From Candidatus Methylomirabilota bacterium (lineage in GTDB: Bacteria; Methylomirabilota; Methylomirabilia; Rokubacteriales; CSP1-6), in the NCBI GenBank assembly GCA_035709005.1, contig DASTFB010000040.1:32984-96983 (forward strand): DNA of 64,000 bases, given 5' to 3'. This document shows positions 18,529-26,743 of the stretch, one piece after another. A program made the position numbers and the translations under genes. How positions within the stretch are numbered: position 1 is the first letter of the stretch; the number at the start of each line of letters is the position of its first letter. Below the pieces are notes generated by a model. That model saw only the letters and a list, made by a program, of their open reading frames with translations. It had not been told where the DNA came from and ran no database searches.

Positions 18529-19758
18529 ATGGACCTCCGCCGGCGTATGGAGCTCCTCGCCGAGGCGGCGCTGCCCGATCGCGAGCAGGGCATGCCGACC
18601 CATCGCCGGTCCGTGCCGGTCAGCGGCCGGCCCGTCGCATCCATGGGGATCGCCCAGGCCCGGCTCCCCGGCGGCGGCTCGGTCAACCTCATGCGGGTCA
18701 TGCAGACCAGCGCCTGCTCGCTGTCGTGCGGGTACTGCCCGATGTTCTGCGGTGGCGACGTCCCGCGCGCGACCGTCAGCCCCGAGGAGGTCGCCACCAC
18801 GTTCATGGACTTGAACCGCAAGGGGCTCGCCGACGGCCTGTTCCTGACCTCCGGCGTCCCCGGTCGGCCCACCCGCGCAACCGATCGCATGCTGGCGACG
18901 CTGGAGATCCTGCGCGGCCGGGAGCGCTTCACCGGGTACATCCACGTCAAGCTCTTGCCCGGCGCCGAGACCGCGCAGGTCGAGGCGGCCGCGCAGCTGG
19001 CCACGCGGATCTCGGTGAATCTCGAAGGCCCGACCGACGCGCACGTCCGCACGCTGGCCACGGAAAAGGATCTCTCGGGCGACTTGTTGCCCAAGCTCGA
19101 GCTGGCCGGCCGCCTGTACCGTCAGACCCGCGAGGAGGGCGGGCCGGGGCCGCGCGGTAGCGTCACCACGCAGTTCGTAGTCGGCGCCGCGGGGGAGCGC
19201 GACCGCGAAGTGCTCCGGCTGGTCGCCCGGCTGGAGGCCCAGCGCCTGCTCCACCACGCTCACTTCAGCGCCTTTCAGCCCGTGGCGGGGACGCCGTTCG
19301 AAGGCCTGGCGCCCATCCCGGCCGCGCGCGAGGCGCGTCTGTACCAGGCCGAGCACCTGCTGCGCGAGTACGGCTTTGGGGTGGATGAGCTGGCATTCGA
19401 GGCCGATGACAATTTGCCCCTCGAGCACGACCCCAAGACCGCGTGGGCGCTCGCTCACCCCGAGCGCTTTCCGCTGGAGCTCATGCGCGCGCCCCTCGAG
19501 CTTCTGCTTCGGGTCCCGGGCGTCGGCCCCAAGGCGGCCCGCGCCCTCGTCCAGGCCCGGCGGCACGCCCGGATCCGCGACCCGCGCGACCTGCGTCGCC
19601 TCGGCATCGACACGGTGCGCGCCGGTTATTACCTCCAGCTACGCGGTCACCGGCTGGCGGCGGCCCCGGCGCCTCGGCAGCTCGGCCTGTTCCCGCCCGG
19701 CGGCCATCTCACCCAGGCGCCGTTCCGCACGGCGGTCCCGCCCTGCGCTTACCGTTGA
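18529..19758 (+). CDS. Radical SAM protein with C-terminal helix-hairpin-helix (UDG-linked type)
   Basis: A 409-residue radical SAM protein. The iron-sulfur motif is CSLSCGYCPMFCGGD (C63, C67, C70, plus an extra C74). The barrel continues through LFLTSGVPGRPTRATDRML and YIHVKLLPGA. Residues about 325-360 form a DNA-binding helix-hairpin-helix, LLLRVPGVGPKAARALVQAR. This layout matches the radical SAM proteins usually encoded beside a uracil-DNA-glycosylase-like partner and thought to act on DNA. No such partner is present here; the next gene is a convergent acyl-CoA synthetase, overlapping by 10 bases. Confidence 0.85.
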   Translation: MDLRRRMELLAEAALPDREQGMPTHRRSVPVSGRPVASMGIAQARLPGGGSVNLMRVMQTSACSLSCGYCPMFCGGDVPRATVSPEEVATTFMDLNRKGLADGLFLTSGVPGRPTRATDRMLATLEILRGRERFTGYIHVKLLPGAETAQVEAAAQLATRISVNLEGPTDAHVRTLATEKDLSGDLLPKLELAGRLYRQTREEGGPGPRGSVTTQFVVGAAGERDREVLRLVARLEAQRLLHHAHFSAFQPVAGTPFEGLAPIPAAREARLYQAEHLLREYGFGVDELAFEADDNLPLEHDPKTAWALAHPERFPLELMRAPLELLLRVPGVGPKAARALVQARRHARIRDPRDLRRLGIDTVRAGYYLQLRGHRLAAAPAPRQLGLFPPGGHLTQAPFRTAVPPCAYR

Positions 19759-22454
19759 GACGGGCGGTCAGGCGACGCGCCGGCTCGAGCGCGCGGCATC
19801 TGCGGGTCCAGTGCCGCCACCGCGTCGCGCAGCGCGTCGCTGATCCGGTGCGCGGCGTCGTCGCCGCGGCCCCGGGTGGCGAGCTCTCGCGGGTCCAGCG
19901 GCGCGCCGAACACGACGCTGACGCGCGCGCGCCGCGGCAGGGCGCGTCCGGGGGGCAGGGCGCGCTCCGTACCGTCGATGAAGACCGGCACAACCGGGAC
20001 CCCAAAGTGCTCGAGGAGCATGCCGATGCCGGGCTGAAACGGCTGAAGCTTGGCCGTCGGCGAGCGGCCACCCTCGGGGAACCAGACGAGATTGTGCTGG
20101 CGGCGCAGGATGCCGGCTCCCATGGCCAGGGAGCGCGCCCCGCGCTCGGGGTCCACCGGCACCACGCGCGCCAGGCGGCTGAAGAACCGCATGAGGCGGT
20201 TACGGAACAGCAGCGGCGCCCAGCCGGCCCAGAACGTCCTTGTCAGCCAGGACCGCGGGAGCACCGCGGCCAGCACGAATGGATCGAGGTAGCTGCGGTG
20301 GTTCGGCACCAGCACGACCTGGCCCCGGGCGGGCAGACGCTCGCCGCCCTCGGCGCGCACGGCGAAAGCACCTCGCACGACGGCGCGGATGATCGCGTCG
20401 AGAGCGCTAGCGAGCGCGCGGACGGGCCCGCTAACCGGCTCGAGCCATCGCAGCTCGTCGGCGTCCAGCACCTCCTCGGGATGCTCCAGAGGATCCGCGA
20501 CTGGCCCGACGGCGCCCGTGCCCGCCGCCTCGACGGCCGCCCACAGCAGATCGCGCACCGTCTCGACGGTCGCGATCTGGGCCTCGGTGAGGTTAACGCC
20601 CGCGCGCTCCCGCACGGCGACGGTGACGTTGAGCCACTCCAGCGAGTCGACGCCGAGGTCGAGATGCAGGCTCGTGTCCGGCGTGACCCGCTCGTGCCGG
20701 TACTGGGCGGTGAGCCAGTCCCACACGGCCCTGGCCGCGGGCTGCGCCAGCAGCGCGCGGTCGTCGGCTCCTAGCTCGTCCACACGGGCCGGCCGACGCG
20801 CGCCGGGCTCCGTCTGCTCGCCGCGCCGGGCGCGCTCGTAGATGTCAGCCAGCAGGTGGCGCCGCAACTTCCCCAGGCGCGTGCGCGGCAGCGCCTCGTG
20901 CGTGATCGCGTACTCGCCGACGCGCTGCCAGGTGGGCAGACGCCGCGACACCGCGCCCAGGGCGTCGCGCACCGGCGGCTCGACGGGGCCGCCACGGCGT
21001 CGCACCTCGGAGGGTTCGGGAACCACCACGGCGGCCAGCCGGCCGGCGCGCAGCAGCAGGCCGATCTCGCGGATGGCCGGCTCGGCGGCGTACTGCCGCT
21101 CCAGGTCCTCGGGCGGAACGTTCTTGCCGCCCGCCAGGACCAGGATCTCCGAGACGCGCCCCACGAGCTCGAGGTAGCCCGCGCCGTCGAAGCGGCCGCG
21201 GTCTCCGGTACGGAACCAGCCGTCGGTGAACGCCTCGGCGGTCCTGTCCGGCAGGTTGAGGTAGCCGGCGAAGACGCCTGGGCCCCGCGCCAGCACCTCG
21301 CCCACGCCGTCGCCGTCGGGGTCGTCCAGTTTCAGCTCCACGCCGGCGAGCGGACGGCCCGCGGTGTGCAGGCGGCTTCGGCCCGGGACATTCAGTGTCA
21401 GGATCGGCGAGGTCTCCGTGAGGCCGTAGCCGGTGGCGACGTCCCAGCCCAGGGCCTCCAGCGTGCTCGCCACCCTGGGGTCGAGGGCGGCGCCACCGGA
21501 CGCCACCACGCGCACGTGCGGCGCGAGCGCCCCCCGCACGCCGCGCAGCAGGCTGCGGCCGAGATGCAGCCCCGTCACGCGTCGCGCCAGGTTGGAGAGC
21601 CGCAGCGCGCCACGGTAGAGCGCCGTGGCCACCCGCCCGCGCCCTTTGACTCGAGCCTCCAGGCCGGACACCAGCGCCTCGTAGAGGCGAGGGACGCCCA
21701 CGATCGCCGTCACCTCTCCCTCGTGCAGCGCCCGGACGATCTGCGGGCCCGTGAGACCCGCGGGCGTGACGAGCACCGCGCCGGTCGCCAGCACGAGCAT
21801 GACGCCGATCATGAACGGGTAGACGTGGTGGAAGGGCAGGGGCACGAGCACGCGATCGTCCGGTCCGGCCAGGTTCTCCTGCAGCATGGCGGCCAGGTTG
21901 CTGGCGCAGTTGCGGTGGGTGAGGGGCACCCCTTTCGGCACGCCCGTCGTCCCCGCCGTGTAGAAGATCGCTGCCCGATCGTCCCGCCGCGCCGCCGTCC
22001 CCGCGTCCCCGTCTCCGGCGAGCAGCCGACGCCAACTCCGCTCGTCCCGCTCGTCGGTGTCGAGCAAGAAGATGTCCAGGCGCGCGCGCAGCCCGGCGGC
22101 CTCCAGCTCGTGCAGATGTTCCTGCGCGGTGAAGATGCGCCGGATCCCGCTGTCGCGGACCAGGTGGGCCAGTTCGTCGCCGCGGGCGTGGGCGTCGATG
22201 GGCACCAGCACGGCGGCGGCGTCCAGCACGGCGAGGGCGGCGACCACCCACTCCGGGCTGCTGGGGGCGAACAGCCCGATCGGCTCTCCCGTCGCGCCGG
22301 CCCGGGCGAGGCCCGCCGAGAGGCGGCGGACGTGTTCGTCGAGGGCCGAGAACGACCACCGCTCGAGGCCCTGCCGCGTGAAGATCAGCATGGCGAGCCG
22401 GTCGCCGCGCGCGCCGAGCGACCGCGACACGGACTGCAGCGTCTGCACCGTCAC
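19749..22454 (-). CDS. Acyl-CoA/AMP synthetase - ACP - acyltransferase fusion
   Basis: About 901 residues if GTG 22454 is the start (VTVQTLQSV); the open frame extends further upstream without family similarity. Domain 1 (about 1-550) is an adenylate-forming enzyme: IFYTAGTTGVPKGVPLTHRN, TGYGLTETSPILTL, DGWFRTGDRGRFDG, and the C-terminal lysine in RTRLGKLRRHLL. Domain 2 (about 580-660) is an acyl-carrier domain with the phosphopantetheine serine in LHLDLGVDSLEWLNV. Domain 3 (about 700-890) is a PlsC-type acyltransferase with VPNHRSYLDPF and WFPEGGRSPT. It could activate a fatty acid, hold it on its own carrier and pass it to a lysophospholipid or glycerol phosphate. Confidence 0.88.
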   Translation of the reverse strand: MTVQTLQSVSRSLGARGDRLAMLIFTRQGLERWSFSALDEHVRRLSAGLARAGATGEPIGLFAPSSPEWVVAALAVLDAAAVLVPIDAHARGDELAHLVRDSGIRRIFTAQEHLHELEAAGLRARLDIFLLDTDERDERSWRRLLAGDGDAGTAARRDDRAAIFYTAGTTGVPKGVPLTHRNCASNLAAMLQENLAGPDDRVLVPLPFHHVYPFMIGVMLVLATGAVLVTPAGLTGPQIVRALHEGEVTAIVGVPRLYEALVSGLEARVKGRGRVATALYRGALRLSNLARRVTGLHLGRSLLRGVRGALAPHVRVVASGGAALDPRVASTLEALGWDVATGYGLTETSPILTLNVPGRSRLHTAGRPLAGVELKLDDPDGDGVGEVLARGPGVFAGYLNLPDRTAEAFTDGWFRTGDRGRFDGAGYLELVGRVSEILVLAGGKNVPPEDLERQYAAEPAIREIGLLLRAGRLAAVVVPEPSEVRRRGGPVEPPVRDALGAVSRRLPTWQRVGEYAITHEALPRTRLGKLRRHLLADIYERARRGEQTEPGARRPARVDELGADDRALLAQPAARAVWDWLTAQYRHERVTPDTSLHLDLGVDSLEWLNVTVAVRERAGVNLTEAQIATVETVRDLLWAAVEAAGTGAVGPVADPLEHPEEVLDADELRWLEPVSGPVRALASALDAIIRAVVRGAFAVRAEGGERLPARGQVVLVPNHRSYLDPFVLAAVLPRSWLTRTFWAGWAPLLFRNRLMRFFSRLARVVPVDPERGARSLAMGAGILRRQHNLVWFPEGGRSPTAKLQPFQPGIGMLLEHFGVPVVPVFIDGTERALPPGRALPRRARVSVVFGAPLDPRELATRGRGDDAAHRISDALRDAVAALDPQMPRARAGASPDRPSQR

Positions 22455-22629
22455 CCCGAGTCCTGCCGTCGTTCCGCCATCCAGTCGCCGCGTCTCTCCG
22501 GTGCGAAGCGTACACCCACAGCGCGCGCCCCGATCGAGGGTCTCGATCTTGCCCGGCAAGGCGCAGACAACCGATGAGATGATCGCCCGAGAGAGCACGA
22601 ACGACTGCTCCGGCGGGAGGCGCGAGGCG

Positions 22630-23019
22630 ATGACAAGCCGTGATGGGAACCCGAGGCGCGGAGTGACTCGCGACGTCGACCCGGCCGTCCTCGACGATCT
22701 GCGCCAACAGCCGCCGCGGGCCACCGTGGCCTTTGTCGACCGCGATCAAGTCGAGGTCCTTCCGGTCCGGGCTCGATACGCTGGCGATACCTATCGATTC
22801 GGCATCTTCCCCCAGGCCGCGACGGACCTGGGCAATCGGGAGGTCGTGCTGGTGATCGACGACGGGCAGTCCTGGTTCGAGCTCCGTGGTATTTCCGTAC
22901 GGGGCCGGGCCAGGCGGATCGATCGCGCAGCGTCGGGGGAGACGGACGCGCTCGCCTGGTACCTGGTCGAGCCGCGCCGTATCCACGCCTGGGACTACGG
23001 CGCCCTGCGGGAGGTGTGA
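22630..23019 (+). CDS. Small PPOX-like (split-barrel) protein
   Basis: A 129-residue protein with a GGGAGG ribosome site. The segments RATVAFVDRDQVEVLPVRAR and GIFPQAATDLGNREVVLVID plus FELRGISVRGRARRIDRA resemble pyridoxamine-5'-phosphate-oxidase-like split barrels, which bind FMN, F420 or haem. It ends with an aromatic-rich tail. A second protein of the same general fold starts 3 bases after its stop, so the two are translated together and may form a heterodimer. Cofactor and substrate are unknown. Confidence 0.6.
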   Translation: MTSRDGNPRRGVTRDVDPAVLDDLRQQPPRATVAFVDRDQVEVLPVRARYAGDTYRFGIFPQAATDLGNREVVLVIDDGQSWFELRGISVRGRARRIDRAASGETDALAWYLVEPRRIHAWDYGALREV

Positions 23020-23022
23020 CCG

Positions 23023-23493
23023 GTGCTCTCGCCCGTCCATCCCCAGGTGCGGGCCTTCCTCCGCCACTCGATGGTCGCGCTGGTGGCGACGCGCTCGGCG
23101 AACGCGCGTCCGTTCATCACCCCGCTCTGGTTCGTGGTCGACGGTGGGACGTTGTTCATCGCGACCGGAATGGAGAGCTGGACGAGTCGGAACATCGCCG
23201 GACATCCCGAGCTGGTGCTGCTGTTCAGCGGCGAAGGCTCAGGCCGGACGGATCGGGTCCTCCGTCTGCGAGGCACCGCCACCGTCCGGCGAGGACTGCC
23301 GCCCTGGCGGATCCTGCTCCGCATCGGCGCGAAGTACTACACCTCGCCCCGGGCGTTGCGAGCGGAGCTGGCGAACATCCGCAAGTGGCGGTTCCGCACA
23401 CGCTACTACGGGCAGGCCAAGGGCGGTCCCGGGCACCTCCGAATCGTTTCCACGACCGCCGAGTTCCTGTCGCGGCCGGACCGCGTCGGATGA
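23023..23493 (+). CDS. PPOX / F420-type split-barrel flavoprotein
   Basis: A 156-residue protein starting with GTG, preceded by GGAGG from the end of the upstream gene. FLRHSMVALVATRSANARPF then ITPLWFVVDGGTLFIATGM and ESWTSRNIAGHPELVLLFSG are characteristic of the pyridoxamine-5'-phosphate-oxidase-like family. It is paired with the split-barrel gene immediately upstream. Members act as flavin- or F420-dependent reductases, haem-binding proteins or PNP oxidases; I cannot choose between these. Confidence 0.75.
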   Translation: MLSPVHPQVRAFLRHSMVALVATRSANARPFITPLWFVVDGGTLFIATGMESWTSRNIAGHPELVLLFSGEGSGRTDRVLRLRGTATVRRGLPPWRILLRIGAKYYTSPRALRAELANIRKWRFRTRYYGQAKGGPGHLRIVSTTAEFLSRPDRVG

Positions 23494-23632
23494 GCCGGCT
23501 GTACGTCCCTGGCTGCGATGCCTGACGAGCTGACCGTGGTCGGAGCCGCCTGGCGCGCGACGCTCGGAACCGCCGACGCCGCAGTCACCGCCGGACGACG
23601 ACGGGCGGCTCCGGTGTGAAGGGCTAGGCGGC

Positions 23633-24547
23633 CTACGGGGCCGGCTTGCTGGCGACGCCGGGCGCTTGCTCGCCCTTGGCCTTGGCCGTGGCGGCCCCGC
23701 GCTCGGCCGCCGCGTGCTCGATCTCGGCGTTCACCTCGCCGCCCAGCAGGAGCACGACGCCCGTGAGGTACAACCACAGGAGCAGGAGGATCACGCCGGC
23801 AATGGAGCCGTACGTCGCCGTGTAATTGCCGAAGTGGGAGACGTACTGCCGCAGGCCGAGCGACATGGCGATCCAGGCGATCGTCGCGACCAGGGAGCCG
23901 GGCGTCACCCAGTACCACTTCCGGTGTTCCACTGCCGGCGCCGCGTAGTACAGGAGGGCGACACCGAACACGACGAACCCCACGGCGAGCGGCCACTGGA
24001 CGACGTTCCAGACGGTGACGGCGAGATTACCGAGGCCGACCGTGTCGCCCAGGAATCGGCCAATGGTGCCGCCGAATACCAGCAGCACCGCCGCCGAGAG
24101 CATCACGATGGCCAGCCCGAAGGTCAGGGCGATGGCAATCACCCGGCGTTTCCACCAGGGCCGGTTGTCCTGCACGTCATAAGCGATGCTGAGCGCGGTC
24201 ATCATCGCCACCACGCCGCCCGAGGCCGCCCACAGCGCGGCGAGCGCACCGATCGAGAGCAGGCTGCCCCGCGCACCCCCCACGATCTCTCCCAGCGTCT
24301 TCTGGACCATCGACGCCGCGTCGGGGGGCATCGCCTGCTCGACGTAGGCCATGAGCCGGTTCATCAGATCCGGTATGGGCAGCATGCCGAGCAGGGCGGT
24401 GAGGAACATCAACGCCGGGAACAGCGCGAACACGAAGTAGTACGACAGGCCCGCCGCGCGGTCGAAGATCTCGTCCTGGTTCGCTTCCCGCCACACGCGC
24501 TTGCCGAGCTCGAGCACACTCAGGCCGCCGAGCTTCCAGATGGACAT
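23633..24547 (-). CDS. YihY/BrkB family inner-membrane protein
   Basis: A 304-residue polytopic protein with about six transmembrane helices. It has the family markers FDRAAGLSYYFVFALFPALM near the N terminus, LWAASGGVVAMMTALSIAYD, KWYWVTPGSLVATIAWIAMS and the late YGSIAGVILLLLWLYLTG. The C-terminal 30 residues are a charged Ala/Lys-rich tail. The start at 24547 fits family length, but no ribosome site is clear, and a start at 24622 is possible. Its function is unsettled despite the old label ribonuclease BN. Confidence 0.88.
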   Translation of the reverse strand: MSIWKLGGLSVLELGKRVWREANQDEIFDRAAGLSYYFVFALFPALMFLTALLGMLPIPDLMNRLMAYVEQAMPPDAASMVQKTLGEIVGGARGSLLSIGALAALWAASGGVVAMMTALSIAYDVQDNRPWWKRRVIAIALTFGLAIVMLSAAVLLVFGGTIGRFLGDTVGLGNLAVTVWNVVQWPLAVGFVVFGVALLYYAAPAVEHRKWYWVTPGSLVATIAWIAMSLGLRQYVSHFGNYTATYGSIAGVILLLLWLYLTGVVLLLGGEVNAEIEHAAAERGAATAKAKGEQAPGVASKPAP

Positions 24548-24717
24548 GCGCTCGTCGGGTGCGTGGGGGCTGGCTGCAGCCTGCCGAAGGGGCCGTACGG
24601 TCGCCACGATCGCTGGACGCACTCAAACTGCGTGCCAGCGACCTCGGCGACCTCCGCCGGAGACCAGGCGCGTCCACCGACGACGGTCACCCCGGGTAAG
24701 GCCGATAGGGGCGGCGG

Positions 24718-25458
24718 TTGCCACGGGTTCGCCGCGTCGGTATTCTTCCCGCTGGTGTCGTCCATGGGCAACGGGATCTATCGCGAGGTCGTGAGCTGAG
24801 GTGCCGGCGGCGGTGTCTCCGGTCGGCGGGGCTGTTGGCGGCTGTGGCGCTCATCGCCGCGCTGGGGCGGCCGGGGCTGGCTGCCGCCGCCGACACCGAC
24901 GCCGTCCGCGGCTATCTCGGCATTCGCATCGGCGGCGCGCTGCTCCTGGACGATGATCTCAACCCGCACATCGAAGGCAGCATGCTCCAGCAGCTCGTCG
25001 GCGTGGGGCTCGGCGTCAATCTGGGCCGGCACCTGAGCCTGGAGCTGGCCGGGGACGGGTACGAGCTCAACCTCAAGCTCCACGGGCTGCCGCGGGGTAA
25101 CACCGTGGCCGAGTATGCGATCTACACCGTGGTGCCGCAGCTACGCCTGCGGTACCCCCTGCGCCAGGGACGCCTCACCCCGTACGCCCTGGCCGGGGTG
25201 GGCGTCAGCTTCACCGAGATCAACGACCAGAAAGAGCCGGTGTTCGACTTCGACATCGACATCGACGGCAATACCTGGGACGTGGTGGGAGCGCTCGGCG
25301 CCGGTGTGGAGTATTTCGTGGCCTCCAACATCGCCCTCGGGATGGAGGCCAAGTACCTGATCTCGCGGGGCCACGAGATCCGGCTGGAGGGCCGCACGAG
25401 CGACGTCAAGCTCGATTCGTTGCTCTTCTCGTTCGGCCTTCGCATCTTCTTCCCGTAA
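24718..25458 (+). CDS. Outer-membrane beta-barrel protein
   Basis: The frame encodes an exported small barrel. The signal-like segment LLAAVALIAALGRPGLAAAA lies at residues about 38-57 of the longest frame, so the true start is further in than 24718. No ATG or GTG sits in frame there, and a TTG near 24832 is possible. The mature part alternates hydrophobic and polar residues (LSLELAGDGYELNLKLH, then TVVPQLRLRYPLRQGRLTPY), contains ALAGVGVSFTEIND, and ends LDSLLFSFGLRIFFP with a terminal aromatic. It resembles OmpW/OprF-type eight-strand barrels. Confidence 0.75.
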   Translation: MPRVRRVGILPAGVVHGQRDLSRGRELRCRRRCLRSAGLLAAVALIAALGRPGLAAAADTDAVRGYLGIRIGGALLLDDDLNPHIEGSMLQQLVGVGLGVNLGRHLSLELAGDGYELNLKLHGLPRGNTVAEYAIYTVVPQLRLRYPLRQGRLTPYALAGVGVSFTEINDQKEPVFDFDIDIDGNTWDVVGALGAGVEYFVASNIALGMEAKYLISRGHEIRLEGRTSDVKLDSLLFSFGLRIFFP

Positions 25459-25481
25459 GGCCGCCTGGCCAGGAGCCGATC

Positions 25482-25644
25482 ATGGCGAAGGTGACGAAAT
25501 CGGCGATCAAGTCGGCCTTGGCCGCAAGAGACAATCAGTGGCGGGACCCTCAACGTCTGAGAGTGGTGGAACCAGCCGCCGACGAGCCCGGTCCCGCAGG
25601 CCACACAAGCGCAGAAGGTGCTGAGTCCACCAACGGAGGTCGTC
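25482..25644 (+). pseudogene. Short N-terminal gene remnant (tentative)
   Basis: An ATG with AGGAG six bases upstream opens a frame reading MAKVTKSAIKSALAARDNQW. After about 25 residues it loses any protein-like character and runs out of frame into the alcohol dehydrogenase gene. It looks like the start of a helical protein whose remainder has been deleted. It could also be chance. Confidence 0.25.
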
Positions 25645-26697
25645 ATGAAGGGCGTCGTGTTTCTCGGGGATCGCAAGCTCGAGCTCAGGGAATTCCCCGA
25701 TCCGACACCAGGCCCGCGCGACGTGATCCTCGAGATCAAGGCGTCGGGCATGTGCGGCAGCGACCTCCACAACTATCGCGCCCCGGCCCAGCCGGCCGGG
25801 GCGGTGACCGGCGGCATCAGGCGAGTGGCCGGCGTGATCGCGGGCCACGAACCCTGCGGGGTCGTCGCCGCGGTGGGGGCCGGCGTCACCGAGAAGGAAG
25901 CCCGTGCCGGCCAGCGCGTGATGAACCACCACTATGAAGGCTGCGGCAGCTGCAAGCACTGCCGGGCGGGCTGGACGCAGATGTGCCTCGCGGGAGCGGT
26001 GGTCTACGGCTCGGGTGGGCACGGCGCGCACGCCCGATACATGAGGGTGCCGGTGTCGACGCTGGTGCCGCTGCCGGAAGCGCTCTCCTTCGTGACGGGC
26101 GCGGCGATCGCCTGTGGAACGGGGACGGCCTGGGGCGCCCTGAAGCGGCTCAACGTGCAGGGCGGTGAGACGATCGCCATCTTCGGCCAGGGGCCGGTAG
26201 GCTTGTCGGCGACGCAGCTGGCCATCGTGATGGGCGCGCGCGTCATCGCCGTCGACACCGCGCCCGAGCGGCGCGAGCTCGCCCGCCAGCTGGGCGCGCA
26301 CGAGATCCTCGACCCGAAGGCGACCGACGTGGTGAAAGCCATCCGCGACCTCACGCACGGCGAGGGCGCGCACAAGACCCTGGACGCCTCCTCGGCGCCG
26401 GAGGCTCGCGCCGCCGCGGTGCGCGCGGTGCGGTCGTGGGGGACGGCGTGCTTCGTCGGCGAGCGCGGCCAGGTGACGCTGGACGTCAGTCCGGACCTGC
26501 TGCGCCGGCAGGTGACGCTGGTGGGCTCCTGGACCTTCTCCAGGCAAGGCCAGGCCGACTGCGCCGAGTTCGTCGCCGACCGGAATGTGGACGTGGAAAA
26601 GCTCTTCACTCACCGCTGGAAGCTCGAGCAGGCCGAGGAAGCCTACAAGGTCTTCGATACCCAGACTACCGGCAAGGCGGTCATCCTGCCGTCCTGA
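25645..26697 (+). CDS. Zinc-dependent alcohol/polyol dehydrogenase
   Basis: A 350-residue medium-chain dehydrogenase. The start MKGVVFLGDRKLELREF has GGAGG five bases upstream. Catalytic zinc ligands are in ASGMCGSDLHNY (Cys) and VIAGHEPCGVV (His, Glu). The structural zinc site is HHYEGCGSCKHCRAGWTQMC, and the Rossmann motif is IAIFGQGPVGLSATQLAI. It resembles sorbitol/threonine dehydrogenase-type enzymes that oxidise secondary alcohols with NAD(P). A GH28-like enzyme gene follows after 46 bases, which hints at sugar or uronate metabolism but does not prove it. Confidence 0.92.
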   Translation: MKGVVFLGDRKLELREFPDPTPGPRDVILEIKASGMCGSDLHNYRAPAQPAGAVTGGIRRVAGVIAGHEPCGVVAAVGAGVTEKEARAGQRVMNHHYEGCGSCKHCRAGWTQMCLAGAVVYGSGGHGAHARYMRVPVSTLVPLPEALSFVTGAAIACGTGTAWGALKRLNVQGGETIAIFGQGPVGLSATQLAIVMGARVIAVDTAPERRELARQLGAHEILDPKATDVVKAIRDLTHGEGAHKTLDASSAPEARAAAVRAVRSWGTACFVGERGQVTLDVSPDLLRRQVTLVGSWTFSRQGQADCAEFVADRNVDVEKLFTHRWKLEQAEEAYKVFDTQTTGKAVILPS

Positions 26698-26743
26698 GTC
26701 AGGCCGGTCCACGAGGCATCGGGCTTGCACCTGAGCCCCGGAC

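Noticed and set aside
20856..22577. 573-codon plus-strand frame opposite the acyl-CoA synthetase fusion
   Set aside because: Antisense shadow without motifs, while the minus strand shows intact adenylation, ACP and acyltransferase motifs.
24520..24771. 83-codon minus-strand frame overlapping the start of the BrkB-family gene
   Set aside because: It contains no recognisable domain, has no ribosome site, and overlaps the probable 5' end of two better supported genes.
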